From contig JAFGVX010000027.1 in NCBI GenBank assembly GCA_016937775.1, positions 1 to 64,000 on the forward strand: 64,000 bases of DNA. The letters run 5' to 3'. The notes beneath the pieces are model-generated. The model worked only from the letters and a program-made list of their open reading frames with translations, searched no databases and was not told the DNA's origin. The translations under genes were made by a program, and so were the position numbers. The DNA comes from Campylobacterales bacterium (GTDB lineage: Bacteria; Campylobacterota; Campylobacteria; Campylobacterales; Sulfurovaceae). Below are positions 25,832 through 36,143 of this stretch, one piece after another (the stretch's first letter is position 1; every line of letters begins with the position of its first letter).

Positions 25832-27829
25832 ATGGATAACAACCAAAATGACAACAACCAAAACGGTAAAAGTCAAGACAAAGCAAGCCACAATGAACAA
25901 AAACCCTTCAAAAGAAGACCAAACCCGTATAGAAAACCAAAACCGGTAAACCAGACAAATCCTACTGCACCTGCCGCCGGAAACAATGATGAGCAAAAAA
26001 AGAACACAAACGAATTTAAAAGCAATAAAAATAGAAAAAATTTTAACAAGCCAAGAAGCAGTAAAAAAAATAGTGCAACTATAACCGAAGAGATGAATGT
26101 ATCGCTTGAAGCAAATAAAGCAGTTCAAGAGATACGAATGAATCCATATAAAAAAATCGATATCAATAATCAAGCGAAAGTACGATTTACACCGCTTGGA
26201 GGACTCGGAGAGATTGGTGGCAATATTGCTGTTCTCGAGACGGAAAAAAGTGCTATCATTATTGATGTGGGCATGAGTTTTCCTGATGAAACAATGCACG
26301 GTGTTGATATCCTTGTTCCTGATTTTTCCTATCTGCACTCGATAAAAGATAAAATCGCGGGTATCGTCATAACGCATGCGCACGAAGATCACATCGGTGC
26401 TGTACCATATCTTTTCAAAGAACTAAAATTTCCGATTTATGGAACTCCACTTGCGCTTGCGATGATACAGGGAAAATTTGACGAGCACGGACTCAAAAAC
26501 GATAGTAGTTACTTTAGATATATTACAAAAAGAGAGCGTTATGATATAGGTGAATTCAAAGTTGAATGGATGCATATGACGCACTCTATCATCGATTCAA
26601 GCTCACTTGCTATAGAAACACCTGCGGGAACCATCATACACTCTGGCGACTTCAAGATAGACTACACTCCTGTAGATGGATTTACGCCCGATCTTCATAG
26701 ATTGGCATATTATGGAGAAAAAGGCGTATTGTGCTTGCTCTCAGATAGTACAAACTCACACAATCCGGGATTCACAAAAAGTGAGATCGTCGTCGGTAAA
26801 ACATTTGAAAATATTTTCAAAACAACAAAAGGGAGAGTCATCATGTCAACCTTCTCCTCAAATCTCCATAGAATCTATCAGGCGATGGACACGGCAATCA
26901 CACACAATAGAAAGATTTGTGTCATCGGAAGATCAATGGAAAAAAATGTTGAGATTACAAGAACTCTCGGGTATGTAGATATTGATGAAAAGCACTTCAT
27001 AGAACCTCACGAGATACCAAAGTATCCGGATCATGAAATTCTTGTTGTTACAACAGGTTCTCAAGGAGAGACAATGGCAGCTCTTTTTAGAATGGCAACG
27101 GATGAGCATAGACATATTAAGCTCAAGCCTTCAGATACCGTCATCATCTCCGCAAAAGCAATCCCCGGCAATGAATCATCAGTATCAAAACTTATGAACC
27201 ATTTAATGAAAGGCGGATGCAATGTTCTCTATCAAGATGTTCCTGATATCCATGTTTCAGGACATGCCGGGCAAGAGGAGCAAAAACTTATGCTCAGACT
27301 TATTCAACCAAAATTCTTCTTGCCTGTTCATGGTGAATACAATCACATTGCAAAACATGCAAAAACAGCTGTATCTTGTGGTGTAGATGAAAGAAATATA
27401 GTATTGATGAGTGATGGCGACCAAGTAGAGATAAGCGCAAAATATCTCAAAAAGGTAAAAACGGTAAAAACAGGAAAGATTTATATCGATAACCAAAACA
27501 ATACGGCAATTGCAAATGATGTTGTTCTCGATAGACAAAAGCTTGCCGAAGATGGTATCATTAACATAGTAGCACAGGTATCACAAGAAAATCAAAAACT
27601 CATAGGTAAACCCGTTGTTATGAGCTATGGACTTGTTGCCGACAGAGAGATTAAAAAATTTACAAATGATATCTCTGCTATGATTGAGACGATGTTGAGC
27701 GCTATGAAACCCGAAGCACTCAAAGAGCACAAAGCAGTTGAAAACGAGATAAGAAATATGGTAAAAAGACATGTTATCAAGATCAAAAAAAGATATCCAC
27801 TTATCATACCAACTATCTTCATAGTATAA
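25832..27829 (+). CDS. rnj: Ribonuclease J
   Basis: Metallo-beta-lactamase/beta-CASP ribonuclease with endo- and 5'-exonuclease activity, central to mRNA turnover in bacteria lacking RNase E. The first 110 or so of 665 residues are Asn/Lys/Gln-rich low complexity. The catalytic domain then starts RFTPLGGLGEIGGN, with metal motif THAHEDHIGA (about 177), HSGDFKID and the beta-CASP and C-terminal dimerisation domains (HVSGHAGQEE, LPVHGEYNH). A similar N-terminal extension occurs in Helicobacter RNase J, where it is important for function. ATG abuts the ksgA stop. Confidence 0.95.
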   Translation: MDNNQNDNNQNGKSQDKASHNEQKPFKRRPNPYRKPKPVNQTNPTAPAAGNNDEQKKNTNEFKSNKNRKNFNKPRSSKKNSATITEEMNVSLEANKAVQEIRMNPYKKIDINNQAKVRFTPLGGLGEIGGNIAVLETEKSAIIIDVGMSFPDETMHGVDILVPDFSYLHSIKDKIAGIVITHAHEDHIGAVPYLFKELKFPIYGTPLALAMIQGKFDEHGLKNDSSYFRYITKRERYDIGEFKVEWMHMTHSIIDSSSLAIETPAGTIIHSGDFKIDYTPVDGFTPDLHRLAYYGEKGVLCLLSDSTNSHNPGFTKSEIVVGKTFENIFKTTKGRVIMSTFSSNLHRIYQAMDTAITHNRKICVIGRSMEKNVEITRTLGYVDIDEKHFIEPHEIPKYPDHEILVVTTGSQGETMAALFRMATDEHRHIKLKPSDTVIISAKAIPGNESSVSKLMNHLMKGGCNVLYQDVPDIHVSGHAGQEEQKLMLRLIQPKFFLPVHGEYNHIAKHAKTAVSCGVDERNIVLMSDGDQVEISAKYLKKVKTVKTGKIYIDNQNNTAIANDVVLDRQKLAEDGIINIVAQVSQENQKLIGKPVVMSYGLVADREIKKFTNDISAMIETMLSAMKPEALKEHKAVENEIRNMVKRHVIKIKKRYPLIIPTIFIV

Positions 27830-27838
27830 GGAGACACA

Positions 27839-28807
27839 ATGGATCTGCTCCAAGCCGCAAAAGAGACGCTTGAGATTGAAGCACATGCTCTTAGTTTGGC
27901 AAAAGAGTCTTTAGATGACTCTTTTTTACAAGCAATAGAAGCGATATATAACACACAAGGCAAGCTTATCATAACTGGCGTTGGAAAATCTGGTCTTGTC
28001 GGCGCAAAAATGGCAGCAACCTTTGCGAGCACGGGCACTCCATCATTTTTTTTGCATCCCACAGAAGCACTTCACGGGGATCTTGGGATGATCGGCAAAA
28101 AAGACACACTCCTTGCCATAAGTTATAGCGGAGAGAGTGAAGAACTTTCAAAGATACTGCCACATATTAAAAGAGTCGGCATTACACTTATCGGCATGAG
28201 TGCATCAAAAAGTTCTACGCTAGGTCGATACTCAGACATTTTTATCCCTATAAAAATTGACAAAGAGGCTTGTCCTCTAGGCGTTGCGCCGACAACTTCC
28301 ACAACGCTCACTATGGCACTTGGAGATGCACTTGCGGTTGCACTTATGCATAAAAGAGACTTCAAACAAGAAGATTTTGCATCATTTCATCCAGGTGGCT
28401 CTTTGGGCAAAAAGCTTTTCATCAAAGTTAAAGATATCATGCGAAAAGAGAATCTTCCTATAATTGATGAAAAAACATCACTGAAACATGCAATTATCAT
28501 GATGAATGAGGGGAAACTCGGAAATGTATTAATTGTTGACGATGAAAAAAAACTTAAAGCTATCCTTAGTGACGGCGATCTAAGAAGAGCTTTGGCACAG
28601 GAAGGCTTTGATCTCTCGCTGAGTGCATTAGAATATGCAACAAAGAATCCTTATAGGTTAACCGATATACAAACACTCGCAAGCAAAGCACTAGAAGAGA
28701 TAGAAAGCAAAAAGATACAGTTACTTCCCATAACCGACAAAGACGAAAAGATAGTGGGTGTTCTTCATATCCATGATCTTGTCAATGCCGGCATCAAAGG
28801 CTCTTAA
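27839..28807 (+). CDS. kdsD: Arabinose-5-phosphate isomerase
   Basis: Makes D-arabinose 5-phosphate for KDO, the inner-core sugar of lipopolysaccharide. The 322-residue protein has an SIS domain (about 35-170) with GVGKSGLVGAKMAATFASTG and ISYSGESEE, the HPGGSLGKKL hinge, and two C-terminal CBS domains (about 200-322). Length and order match KdsD/KpsF. Ribosome binding site AAGGAG 6 nt upstream of the ATG; in the ksgA-rnj-kdsD-rluB-rarA run. Confidence 0.93.
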   Translation: MDLLQAAKETLEIEAHALSLAKESLDDSFLQAIEAIYNTQGKLIITGVGKSGLVGAKMAATFASTGTPSFFLHPTEALHGDLGMIGKKDTLLAISYSGESEELSKILPHIKRVGITLIGMSASKSSTLGRYSDIFIPIKIDKEACPLGVAPTTSTTLTMALGDALAVALMHKRDFKQEDFASFHPGGSLGKKLFIKVKDIMRKENLPIIDEKTSLKHAIIMMNEGKLGNVLIVDDEKKLKAILSDGDLRRALAQEGFDLSLSALEYATKNPYRLTDIQTLASKALEEIESKKIQLLPITDKDEKIVGVLHIHDLVNAGIKGS

Positions 28808-28808
28808 A

Positions 28809-29579
28809 TTGAGAATCAATAAATATATATCTCACTATACAAAATACTCAAGAAGAGAAGCTGATGAGCTTATAAAAAATGGTGAAGTAAAAAATAATAA
28901 AACAACCATTAATGATCTTTCCTATCATGTCAAGGAAGGTGATAAGATCTTCGTAAAAAATAGACCGATTGAAAAAAGAACAGAGGTCACCGTAATCGTA
29001 TACAACAAGCCAAAAGGCGTACTCGTTACCAAAAAAGATGACAGAGGAAGAGCTACAATATACCATAAACTCTCAGGAAAATATAGACATTTTATCCCCG
29101 TAGGCAGACTCGATTATGCTTCTGAGGGATTACTGATCCTCACAGACACCCCCAAAGTAGCACAAATACTCATGGAAAGTGATTTGCCCAGAACTTATAA
29201 TATAAAAATAGACACACCGCTTACTCCTGCTATGGAGCAGGCTATGCGAGAAGGACTGGAACTTGAAGATGCTTCAAGTGGCGCACACGAAAAGAGTAAA
29301 ATTACGAGTATGAGCTTTGCTCCTTTTGAGGGATATGAAGTACGTTCTATTGGAAAAAGCTTTACAAAACTCCGCGTTATTATCAGCGAGGGGAAAAATA
29401 GGGAACTTAGAAGATTTTTTGCACATTTTGAAGCAAAAGTGCTTGATCTTAAAAGAGTAGCGTATGGTGGGATTGAACTTAATAATCTACCGACTAACAA
29501 AACGCGTTATTTCACCCGAAAAGAGTATGATGATCTTCATAAATTCATCAAAGCATACGAAAAAGAGAAAAGGACATAA
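28809..29579 (+). CDS. rluB: RluB/RsuA-family pseudouridine synthase
   Basis: Modifies a uridine in 23S rRNA (RluB-like) or 16S rRNA. The 256-residue protein has an S4 domain at the start (RINKYISHYTKYSRREADEL), catalytic motif GRLDYASEGLLILT with the nucleophilic Asp, and the GKNRELRRFFAHF segment. I prefer the TTG at 28809 (AAAGG 8 nt upstream, 1 nt after kdsD stops), giving the usual MRINKYI start; an ATG at 28785 would overlap kdsD. Subfamily (RluB versus RluE/RsuA) is a guess from length. Confidence 0.88.
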   Translation: MRINKYISHYTKYSRREADELIKNGEVKNNKTTINDLSYHVKEGDKIFVKNRPIEKRTEVTVIVYNKPKGVLVTKKDDRGRATIYHKLSGKYRHFIPVGRLDYASEGLLILTDTPKVAQILMESDLPRTYNIKIDTPLTPAMEQAMREGLELEDASSGAHEKSKITSMSFAPFEGYEVRSIGKSFTKLRVIISEGKNRELRRFFAHFEAKVLDLKRVAYGGIELNNLPTNKTRYFTRKEYDDLHKFIKAYEKEKRT

Positions 29580-29588
29580 GGAACACTT

Positions 29589-30767
29589 TTGAGCCTGACT
29601 ATAAAATATCGACCGCAGCATATCGATGATATCGTTGGACAAGATGAGCTTTTGAGTAAAAAAAGTGCTCTAAGGATACTGATAGAGAAACAGAAAATGC
29701 CACATGCTTTTTTTTGGGGTCCTGCAGGATGTGGCAAAACGACACTTGCTAGAGTGATTGCCAAAAGCCTTGATACTCCTTTTTATGAACTTAATGCCAC
29801 AAATTTCAAGATTGCTGATCTTAGAGAGATACTTGCTAGATACAAAAATGCATTACAGAAACCCCTCATTTTCATTGATGAAGTACACAGACTCAGCAAA
29901 AATCAACAAGAGACACTCTTGCCATTTATGGAGAGTGAACAAGCTATCATTCTTGGTGCGTCAACACAAAACCCTTACTATTCACTAACTTCTGCCGTGC
30001 GATCAAGATCTTATCTATTTGCACTTCAATCCATCAACAAAGATGCCTTGCAGACGCTTTTAGAAAAAGTTATCCGAAACGAAAAAATAGCGATACAAGA
30101 AGATGCGAAAGAGTATCTCGTTCGTTCAAGCTCCGGAGATGCAAGGGCGATGCTCACTCTGCTTCAAAGCGCTAAAGAGATAGAAAACCCAATAACCTTA
30201 CAGAGCGTAAAATCACTTCGTCCTACCGCCATGCAAGGAGGAAGCATCGAAGATAGTATGCATTATGATCTTATCTCGGCACTTATAAAGAGTGTGCGTG
30301 GAAGTGATATTGATGCTGCACTTTACTATCTAGCAGCCCTCATTGATGGAGGCGAGGAGTCTGCTTTTATTGCAAGAAGGCTAGTGATTTTAGCAAGCGA
30401 AGATATCGGTAATGCCAACCCAAACGCGGCAATCTTAGCAAGCACTATATTGAACTCTGTTGAAAAAATCGGTTATCCTGAAGCGAGAATACTACTCGCG
30501 CAACTTACTATCTATCTTACCTCTTGCCCAAAATCAAATAGTGCCTATAATGCTATCAATGAAGCACAAGGAGAGATAAAAACAAATGGTGTCCTCAATC
30601 CGCCACATTATCTCACTGATAAATCATCACAATACAAATATCCACATGACTTTGGAGGCTGGGTGGAACAAGAATATAAAGCAAAAAAACAGATATTTTA
30701 TAAAACAGATTCCGTTGGTTTTGAAAAAACACTCAAAGAGTGGATAGAAAAAATTACAAAAAAATAA
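29589..30767 (+). CDS. rarA: Replication-associated recombination protein A
   Basis: Also MgsA; clamp-loader-like AAA+ ATPase acting at stalled forks. The 392-residue protein starts TTG (ribosome binding site AAGGA, spacing 5) with YRPQHIDDIVGQDELL. Walker A is GPAGCGKTTLARV, Walker B LIFIDEVHRL, sensor 1 GASTQNP. The C-terminal domain has SEDIGNANPNA and the typical HDFGGWVEQ ending. Last gene of the ksgA run. Confidence 0.94.
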   Translation: MSLTIKYRPQHIDDIVGQDELLSKKSALRILIEKQKMPHAFFWGPAGCGKTTLARVIAKSLDTPFYELNATNFKIADLREILARYKNALQKPLIFIDEVHRLSKNQQETLLPFMESEQAIILGASTQNPYYSLTSAVRSRSYLFALQSINKDALQTLLEKVIRNEKIAIQEDAKEYLVRSSSGDARAMLTLLQSAKEIENPITLQSVKSLRPTAMQGGSIEDSMHYDLISALIKSVRGSDIDAALYYLAALIDGGEESAFIARRLVILASEDIGNANPNAAILASTILNSVEKIGYPEARILLAQLTIYLTSCPKSNSAYNAINEAQGEIKTNGVLNPPHYLTDKSSQYKYPHDFGGWVEQEYKAKKQIFYKTDSVGFEKTLKEWIEKITKK

Positions 30768-30797
30768 TATCTCACAATCAAATCACTTTTCTTTAGA

Positions 30798-30803
30798 TAT
30801 AAT
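30798..30803 (+). promoter_or_regulatory. -10 box of the OmpA-like gene
   Basis: TATAAT, start point near 30810, about 22 nt upstream of the ATG. Confidence 0.5.
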
Positions 30804-30831
30804 AATAAAAACTGTGATTACGGAGGAAAAA

Positions 30832-31563
30832 ATGAAAAAAAATATAGCAAAATCTTTATTTGCTTCAGTATTGAGTATGTTAATGCTAGGTGGATGTGCA
30901 AACCAAGGACTCGTGCAAGAAGATGATCCTTACAACAGAACAAAAACAGGTGCTATTGGAGGTGCAATCGGAGGTGCCGTTATAGGAGCGACAACCGGTC
31001 ACGGGAGCACAGATAGAAGACAAAGAGCGCTTGTTGGTGCAGCACTTGGCGGACTTTTAGGTGCCGGTATCGGCTACAGCTTAGATCAACAAGCAAACGA
31101 GATTGCAAGGGCGCTTGGAACTGGAGTTGATAACGATCCACTTGCCGCACTTGATCCGGAAAGAGATATTATTGTCTCAAAAACAAGCACCTATGTTAAA
31201 ATCATGTTTAGAGATGATATGATGTTTGCAGTAAATTCTACAAGATTACAGCCTACTGCAAGAACAAAAGTAGGAAAAATTGGGCAACTTCTTCTAAATT
31301 ATCCGCAAACAATCGTACAAATAGCAGGACATACCGACAATGACGGAAGCTATACCTACAATCAGTCACTCTCAGAAAATAGAGCTAATAGTGTGGCAAA
31401 CACGCTTACGGGATCAGGCATTCAAAATGTCGTTGCAACTGCAGGCTGCTCGTATAGCAATGAGCTTGCTCCCAATACATCAAAAAGAAACAAAGCACTC
31501 AACAGACGGGTTGAGATATATCTTTATGGTAATCAAAACCATATGATTAATCCCTGCCAATAA
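30832..31563 (+). CDS. OmpA-family lipoprotein with glycine zipper
   Basis: Outer-membrane lipoprotein, 243 aa. Signal peptide and lipobox LGGC (Cys about 23); a glycine-zipper segment GAIGGAIGGAVIGATTG and a second GAALGGLLGAGIGY (about 42-90) that may insert in the membrane. A C-terminal OmpA domain binds peptidoglycan (IAGHTDNDGSYTYNQSLSENRA, conserved NxxLSxxRA pattern, quoted in two parts: IAGHTDNDGS and NQSLSENRA). Start at the ATG 30832 after CGGAGG; an upstream frame start lacks a ribosome binding site. Likely envelope-stability role, as in YiaD-like proteins. Confidence 0.86.
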   Translation: MKKNIAKSLFASVLSMLMLGGCANQGLVQEDDPYNRTKTGAIGGAIGGAVIGATTGHGSTDRRQRALVGAALGGLLGAGIGYSLDQQANEIARALGTGVDNDPLAALDPERDIIVSKTSTYVKIMFRDDMMFAVNSTRLQPTARTKVGKIGQLLLNYPQTIVQIAGHTDNDGSYTYNQSLSENRANSVANTLTGSGIQNVVATAGCSYSNELAPNTSKRNKALNRRVEIYLYGNQNHMINPCQ

Positions 31564-31581
31564 AAGAATTTAGATATAATT

Positions 31582-31615
31582 CTCAAAGACATCTTGCAGA
31601 AATGCAGCCTTTGAG
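31582..31615. other. Hairpin upstream of the TerC-family gene
   Basis: CTCAAAG (31582-31588) pairs with CTTTGAG (31609-31615), enclosing TGCA-GAAA-TGCA (31595-31606) with a GNRA-type tetraloop. A TATAAT lies just upstream at 31575-31580. It does not show the conserved core of the manganese yybP-ykoY riboswitch that often precedes TerC-type genes; a terminator without a T tract or a protein site is possible. Confidence 0.35.
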
Positions 31616-31627
31616 GATTATACGGGA

Positions 31628-32623
31628 ATGAATTACTTTTTAACCTCTTTTATACTTATGATTATAGGGCTTGGCATAGCCTTCTTTTTAGGAGGATTTG
31701 CTTTTGTCTATATAGTATTTTTACTGATAATTTTAGAAGTTTCTCTCTCTTTTGACAATGCTGTTGTTAATGCTAAAGTACTCAATAAAATGGACCCCGT
31801 TTGGCAAAAACGATTTATCTACCTTGGTATTCCTATAGCTGTCTTTGGCATGCGTCTTGTTTTTCCGTTGGCAATAGTTGCCATTGCTACTGGCATGAAT
31901 ATGCTAGAAACACTTAATATGTCTCTTAATAATCCTAGTGCCTATGAGGATGCTCTAAAATCAACTGAGAAAAATATTTTTGCCTTTGGCGGTGCCTTTT
32001 TACTAATGGTCTTTTTAGATTTTTTCTTCGAAACCAAAGAGATTGCTTGGGTCAAAATCTTAGAGAGCTCGAGATTTATAAAAAAAGTTTCACTTGTCTC
32101 AAATATAGAACTCATTATTGCCATTTCTGTAGGGATTTTTTTAGGACATCTCACGCAAGATTTTGGAGTTCTTTTGGCATATTTTTATGGTGCATTACTG
32201 CATACACTTCTTGGAATGATTGATGATCTTTTTTCAACACAAAATGTAAAAAATGGCTTGGCAGGATTTTTATATCTTGAGGTTTTAGATGCTAGTTTTA
32301 GTTTTGATGGTGTTATAGGTGCATTTGCAATAAGTAGCAATATCTTTATCATTATGATTGGGCTTGGTGTTGGGGCAATGTTTGTCAGAAGCCTTACGCT
32401 TTACTTTGTTGCTCATAAAACTCTCTCAAATTTTAGATATCTAGAGCATGGCGCACACTACGCTATAGGGATACTTGCTATTATCATGCTTGCTAAAATC
32501 ACCCTTCATATAAGTGAACTTGTAACAGGAACGATAGGTATAGGACTTATTATTTTAGCTTTTGCACACTCTGTTTGGGAAAATAGAAAAGAGGAGATTG
32601 CCTCTAAAGCTAAAAGAGGGTAA
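31628..32623 (+). CDS. TerC/DUF475-family integral membrane protein
   Basis: 331 residues, about nine hydrophobic helices. The family's acidic intramembrane motif appears twice: [17 protein letters not shown] (about 37-53) and [17 protein letters not shown] (about 215-231). Relatives are implicated in metal-ion homeostasis, notably manganese export, or in tellurite resistance, but the transported ion here is not evident. Ribosome binding site is weak (GGGA). A short hairpin precedes the gene. Confidence 0.84.
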   Translation: MNYFLTSFILMIIGLGIAFFLGGFAFVYIVFLLIILEVSLSFDNAVVNAKVLNKMDPVWQKRFIYLGIPIAVFGMRLVFPLAIVAIATGMNMLETLNMSLNNPSAYEDALKSTEKNIFAFGGAFLLMVFLDFFFETKEIAWVKILESSRFIKKVSLVSNIELIIAISVGIFLGHLTQDFGVLLAYFYGALLHTLLGMIDDLFSTQNVKNGLAGFLYLEVLDASFSFDGVIGAFAISSNIFIIMIGLGVGAMFVRSLTLYFVAHKTLSNFRYLEHGAHYAIGILAIIMLAKITLHISELVTGTIGIGLIILAFAHSVWENRKEEIASKAKRG

Positions 32624-32649
32624 AATTTCAAACAATCAAGGAGGCAAAC

Positions 32650-33207
32650 ATGGTTAATGAGATATATGATTACACAAAAGAGCATATGGACAAAAGCTTA
32701 GAAGCGCTTAAAAGAGATTTTTCAACATTAAGAACAGGAAAAGTAACAACAAATATAGTTGATAACATCAAAGTTAATTATTATGGAAACCCTACTCCTC
32801 TCAATCAAATCGGTAATGTGATTGCCCTTGATGCAGTCACGATTGCTATCAGCCCTTGGGAAAAAAATATGCTAAGTGCTGTATCAAAAGCTATTCAAGA
32901 GGCAAATATCGGCGTCAATCCCAATAGTGACGGCGATATGATAAAACTCTTTTTTCCACCAATGACGGTTGAACAAAGAGGTGAAATCGTTAAACAGGCA
33001 AAAGCAATGGGTGAAAAGGCAAAAGTAGCCATAAGAAACATAAGAAAAGATAGCAACGATAAGATAAAAAAGCTTGAAAAAGATAAAGAACTAAGCGAAG
33101 ATGAATCAAAAAAAGCTCATGATGAGATACAAAAGATAACCGATGATCATGTTACAAAGATAGATGAATTGCTTAAAGTAAAAGAAGATGACATTCTCAA
33201 GGTATAA
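32650..33207 (+). CDS. frr: Ribosome recycling factor
   Basis: With EF-G splits post-termination ribosomes. The 185-residue protein is full length, with [12 protein letters not shown] and [22 protein letters not shown] at the N-terminus (the second split: [13 protein letters not shown]), AISPWEKNM, and the three-helix-bundle C-terminus with [24 protein letters not shown] precedes the ATG. Pairs with pyrE 3 nt downstream. Confidence 0.96.
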   Translation: MVNEIYDYTKEHMDKSLEALKRDFSTLRTGKVTTNIVDNIKVNYYGNPTPLNQIGNVIALDAVTIAISPWEKNMLSAVSKAIQEANIGVNPNSDGDMIKLFFPPMTVEQRGEIVKQAKAMGEKAKVAIRNIRKDSNDKIKKLEKDKELSEDESKKAHDEIQKITDDHVTKIDELLKVKEDDILKV

Positions 33208-33210
33208 CGG

Positions 33211-33816
33211 ATGAATATTGAACAGATATACAAAGATGCCGGAGCGCTCCTAGAGGGTCATTTTATCCTCTCAAGCGGTAACCACTCAAACAGATACCTC
33301 CAAAGTGCAAAAGTACTAGAAAATCCTCAAACATCTCAAAAGCTTGCTATTGCCTTGGCAAAGCTTATCCGAGATGCTAACATCACGGTCGAGACCATCT
33401 GTGCACCTGCCCTTGGTGGTGTAATCGCCGGTTATGAGCTTGCAAGAGCTTTAAATGTGCGCAGTATCTTTGCAGAGAGGAAAGAGGGCTCTATGCAACT
33501 TCGAAGAGGGTTTGAGGTACAAAAAGGCGAAAAAATCATCGTATGCGAAGATATCATAACAACAGGTGGTTCCGCGATGGAAGTAGCGGCTATTCTGAGC
33601 GAACTCGGCGCAGATGTAGTTGCATTTGCTTCATTGGCAAATAGAGGATTTTGCAAAAGAATCGGTAGCAATACCAAAGCACAATCAAATTGTAAGCTTC
33701 CAAAAGATGTTCCGCTTTTTTCATTGGAAGATTTTAACTTTGAAATGTACGATCCCACAGATTGTCCACTATGTAAAGCAGGAAGTAAAGCTATAAAACC
33801 CGGAAGCAGAAACTAA
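33211..33816 (+). CDS. pyrE: Orotate phosphoribosyltransferase
   Basis: Joins orotate to PRPP in pyrimidine synthesis. The 201-residue protein shows [12 protein letters not shown] (substrate loop), [16 protein letters not shown], and the PRPP-binding motif [15 protein letters not shown] (about 111-125). The C-terminal cysteine-containing tail ([18 protein letters not shown]) is common in this subgroup. It directly follows frr; its stop overlaps the stop of the convergent ATPase gene (CTAA). Confidence 0.95.
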   Translation: MNIEQIYKDAGALLEGHFILSSGNHSNRYLQSAKVLENPQTSQKLAIALAKLIRDANITVETICAPALGGVIAGYELARALNVRSIFAERKEGSMQLRRGFEVQKGEKIIVCEDIITTGGSAMEVAAILSELGADVVAFASLANRGFCKRIGSNTKAQSNCKLPKDVPLFSLEDFNFEMYDPTDCPLCKAGSKAIKPGSRN

Positions 33817-36143
33817 CGCCCTGCTCTCCAAACAACTGCACACAAATCAACGCGTATATCTCTTTTATTTGGCTTTATGTTTATAGTACTTATTTCATAA
33901 TTTTCCAACGTAAAACTATCTTCTAGAGTATCTAGTTCTTTTTGAAGCATATCGGCTAGTTTATCAATATCCTCTGTATGCGCCTCAACATCTTCCTTTG
34001 CTCTAGCAACATCACTTCTTTCTTTATAGGCTCTTTTGCCACTAGTTGCCACTTTTTTTAATTTTGTAGTGCTAGCTCCACCCAAAATCGCTCCTACTAT
34101 TGCAATACCGGCACTCAAAAATGAACTTGTCGTATCAGCTTCTTCTTTAGCAAGCCTATCTTTTGCTCGCCCTAGTCTATCTAAAAGCCTCTTTTCGTCT
34201 TTTTGAAATCTCTCTTTAAGTTTTTCTATCGCTTCTTCTTTCTTCTCTTTGAGTATATCTTGGACGCGCACTATAAAATCACGTTGATTTTCGTTTATAT
34301 CTGATCGCAACTTGAGCTTATCACATGTAAAAAGTTCCATACTTTGCGTCTCATAAAGCCAATTTTCCAATCTACTGCACGCATCTTTTAAAGAGGGGTC
34401 ATTTTTGATGCACTCAGGCAATTTAGAAAATTGAGCATCTTTAGGCTCTTTAGTCTCAAAGTTTGAAAAATCCAGCTTCTCTTCTTTTGCATTATTCCAA
34501 TCAACATAAACCTCATCACCGTTTATAGGTAAAGAGAAAATAAGCTCTTTTTTATGCTCCGCTCCTTTTGCCCTATCTAAAAAATAGATACCTGCTTTTG
34601 CTCCAAGCGTTGCATCAAAACCTCTGATATCTGCATGCAAGGGTTCAAAAAATTGCGAGATAGAGGCGTCAATTCTCTCAAAAATCTCATAGTCATGTTT
34701 TAATAATGTTTTATTGTGCATATTTTTACTTACATAAAGTTCTCTTTTGTCATTCATTATCTCTTTAATGTCTTCTCTATTGAGAGGACCTTTGAGGTAA
34801 CTCAGTACCCATCTTGTTGAAAATAGCGAGAGATCATCATTGTAGATACTCTTATAAAAAAATGTTCTCTTGGGAAGATTTGAGAGCAAAGAACGAATCT
34901 CATCACGCTCAAAACTTGAGCCGATTTTGCCGCCGAGTCCCTCAATAACTCTATCAATATCTTGTGTTGTTTGCAATCTTCCTATAAACCATGTTCCTAT
35001 ATTTGCAAGTCCCTTATAGTCAAGGTCAACAGGATTTTGTGTGCTTAAAACTACTCCTATACCGTATGCTCTTGCTTGTTTTAAAAGTGTCAACATCGGC
35101 TCTTTACTTGGTGGATTTTTACTTGGTGGGAAGAAACCAAATATCTCATCCATATATAAAATAGTTTTTAAAGCACTTGTGCCACTTTGTCTTCGCATCC
35201 AACCCACATATCTATTGAGCAACAAAGAGACAAAGAACATTCTATCTTCATCACTTAAATGTGCTATGGAAAATATGGTGATTTTTGCTTTTCCATTCTC
35301 ATCATAGAGTAATTTTTGGATGTCAAGATTTACCCCTTGTAACCACACTTTAAAATGAGATGAAGCTAAAAGAGAGTTAAATTTTGTAGCCAAAGCGAAT
35401 CTATTTTTTTTGTCAAAAAATTCATCGACACTCAAGATACCTATCTTCTCAAATGATGGCTCAATAATCTCTTTTATGATATCTTCTAGGCTTATATCTT
35501 TTTGTTGTATCCAAAAGTTTGAGATGATTTGCGATAGCAAAATATGCTCTTTTTCGCTTGGGTCAATATTTGATAATCCAACAAGGGTAAGCAAGCTTGA
35601 GGCTGTTGTTTTAAGATAGGATGCAAAGATATCTGCTTCTTCCATCACTTCGCTTGATGGTGCCTCTAAAGAACTCATAATATTAACCGGGATTCCCGAT
35701 AAACTTCCGGGTGTGCAGATAATTTTTTCGACATCATGTAATTTTTGAACTCTTATGCCATCTTGATGCCAGCTCTCAACACCCTCTTTCCACATAGTTG
35801 CAACATCTTTTGCATATGCATCGGCATCTATATTTTTTAATCGCGCCTCATCTTTGATCCATGGAAGAAAATTTTGGGGAGAAAATGTCGGATCAGTAAG
35901 GCAGAGATTGCCCATATCACCTTTTGGATCAATAACAATAGAAGGGATGTTGTCGATTGCTGCTTCTTCTATGAGCCCAACACCAAGCCCTGTCTTTCCT
36001 GAACCGGTCATCCCGATAATCGTTGCATGCGTCGTAAAATTCTTATCTTTAATGAGCGTAAGCATCTCTTGTGTTTGAAGCGTCTCCTTATCTACATCCT
36101 TGCCGACGTAAAAAAGCCCTAGTTTTTCATAGATGTCTTGCAT
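33813..36143 (-). CDS. HerA/FtsK-like P-loop ATPase with coiled coil
   Basis: 776 residues. The N-terminal half is a HerA/VirB4-type ATPase core (DUF87-like): Walker [10 protein letters not shown] (about 44-52), DPKGDMGNL shortly after, Walker [18 protein letters not shown] (about 328-344), [16 protein letters not shown] and the arginine-finger region. Residues about 600-740 are long charged coiled coil, interrupted by a short hydrophobic glycine-rich segment ([15 protein letters not shown]) as in membrane-touching hairpins. Probable DNA or protein pump/remodeller; no nuclease partner NurA is adjacent. Begins at the stop codon of the MscS-type gene (TAATG), so the pair is cotranscribed. Confidence 0.8.
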   Translation of the reverse strand: MQDIYEKLGLFYVGKDVDKETLQTQEMLTLIKDKNFTTHATIIGMTGSGKTGLGVGLIEEAAIDNIPSIVIDPKGDMGNLCLTDPTFSPQNFLPWIKDEARLKNIDADAYAKDVATMWKEGVESWHQDGIRVQKLHDVEKIICTPGSLSGIPVNIMSSLEAPSSEVMEEADIFASYLKTTASSLLTLVGLSNIDPSEKEHILLSQIISNFWIQQKDISLEDIIKEIIEPSFEKIGILSVDEFFDKKNRFALATKFNSLLASSHFKVWLQGVNLDIQKLLYDENGKAKITIFSIAHLSDEDRMFFVSLLLNRYVGWMRRQSGTSALKTILYMDEIFGFFPPSKNPPSKEPMLTLLKQARAYGIGVVLSTQNPVDLDYKGLANIGTWFIGRLQTTQDIDRVIEGLGGKIGSSFERDEIRSLLSNLPKRTFFYKSIYNDDLSLFSTRWVLSYLKGPLNREDIKEIMNDKRELYVSKNMHNKTLLKHDYEIFERIDASISQFFEPLHADIRGFDATLGAKAGIYFLDRAKGAEHKKELIFSLPINGDEVYVDWNNAKEEKLDFSNFETKEPKDAQFSKLPECIKNDPSLKDACSRLENWLYETQSMELFTCDKLKLRSDINENQRDFIVRVQDILKEKKEEAIEKLKERFQKDEKRLLDRLGRAKDRLAKEEADTTSSFLSAGIAIVGAILGGASTTKLKKVATSGKRAYKERSDVARAKEDVEAHTEDIDKLADMLQKELDTLEDSFTLENYEISTINIKPNKRDIRVDLCAVVWRAGR

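Noticed and set aside
25826-26392. 188-codon frame antisense to the start of RNase J
   Set aside because: Shadow of the low-complexity N-terminus of rnj; no independent coding signals.
31561-31627. Manganese (yybP-ykoY) riboswitch before the TerC-family gene
   Set aside because: The stretch is too short and lacks the conserved two-legged core; only a simple hairpin is visible.
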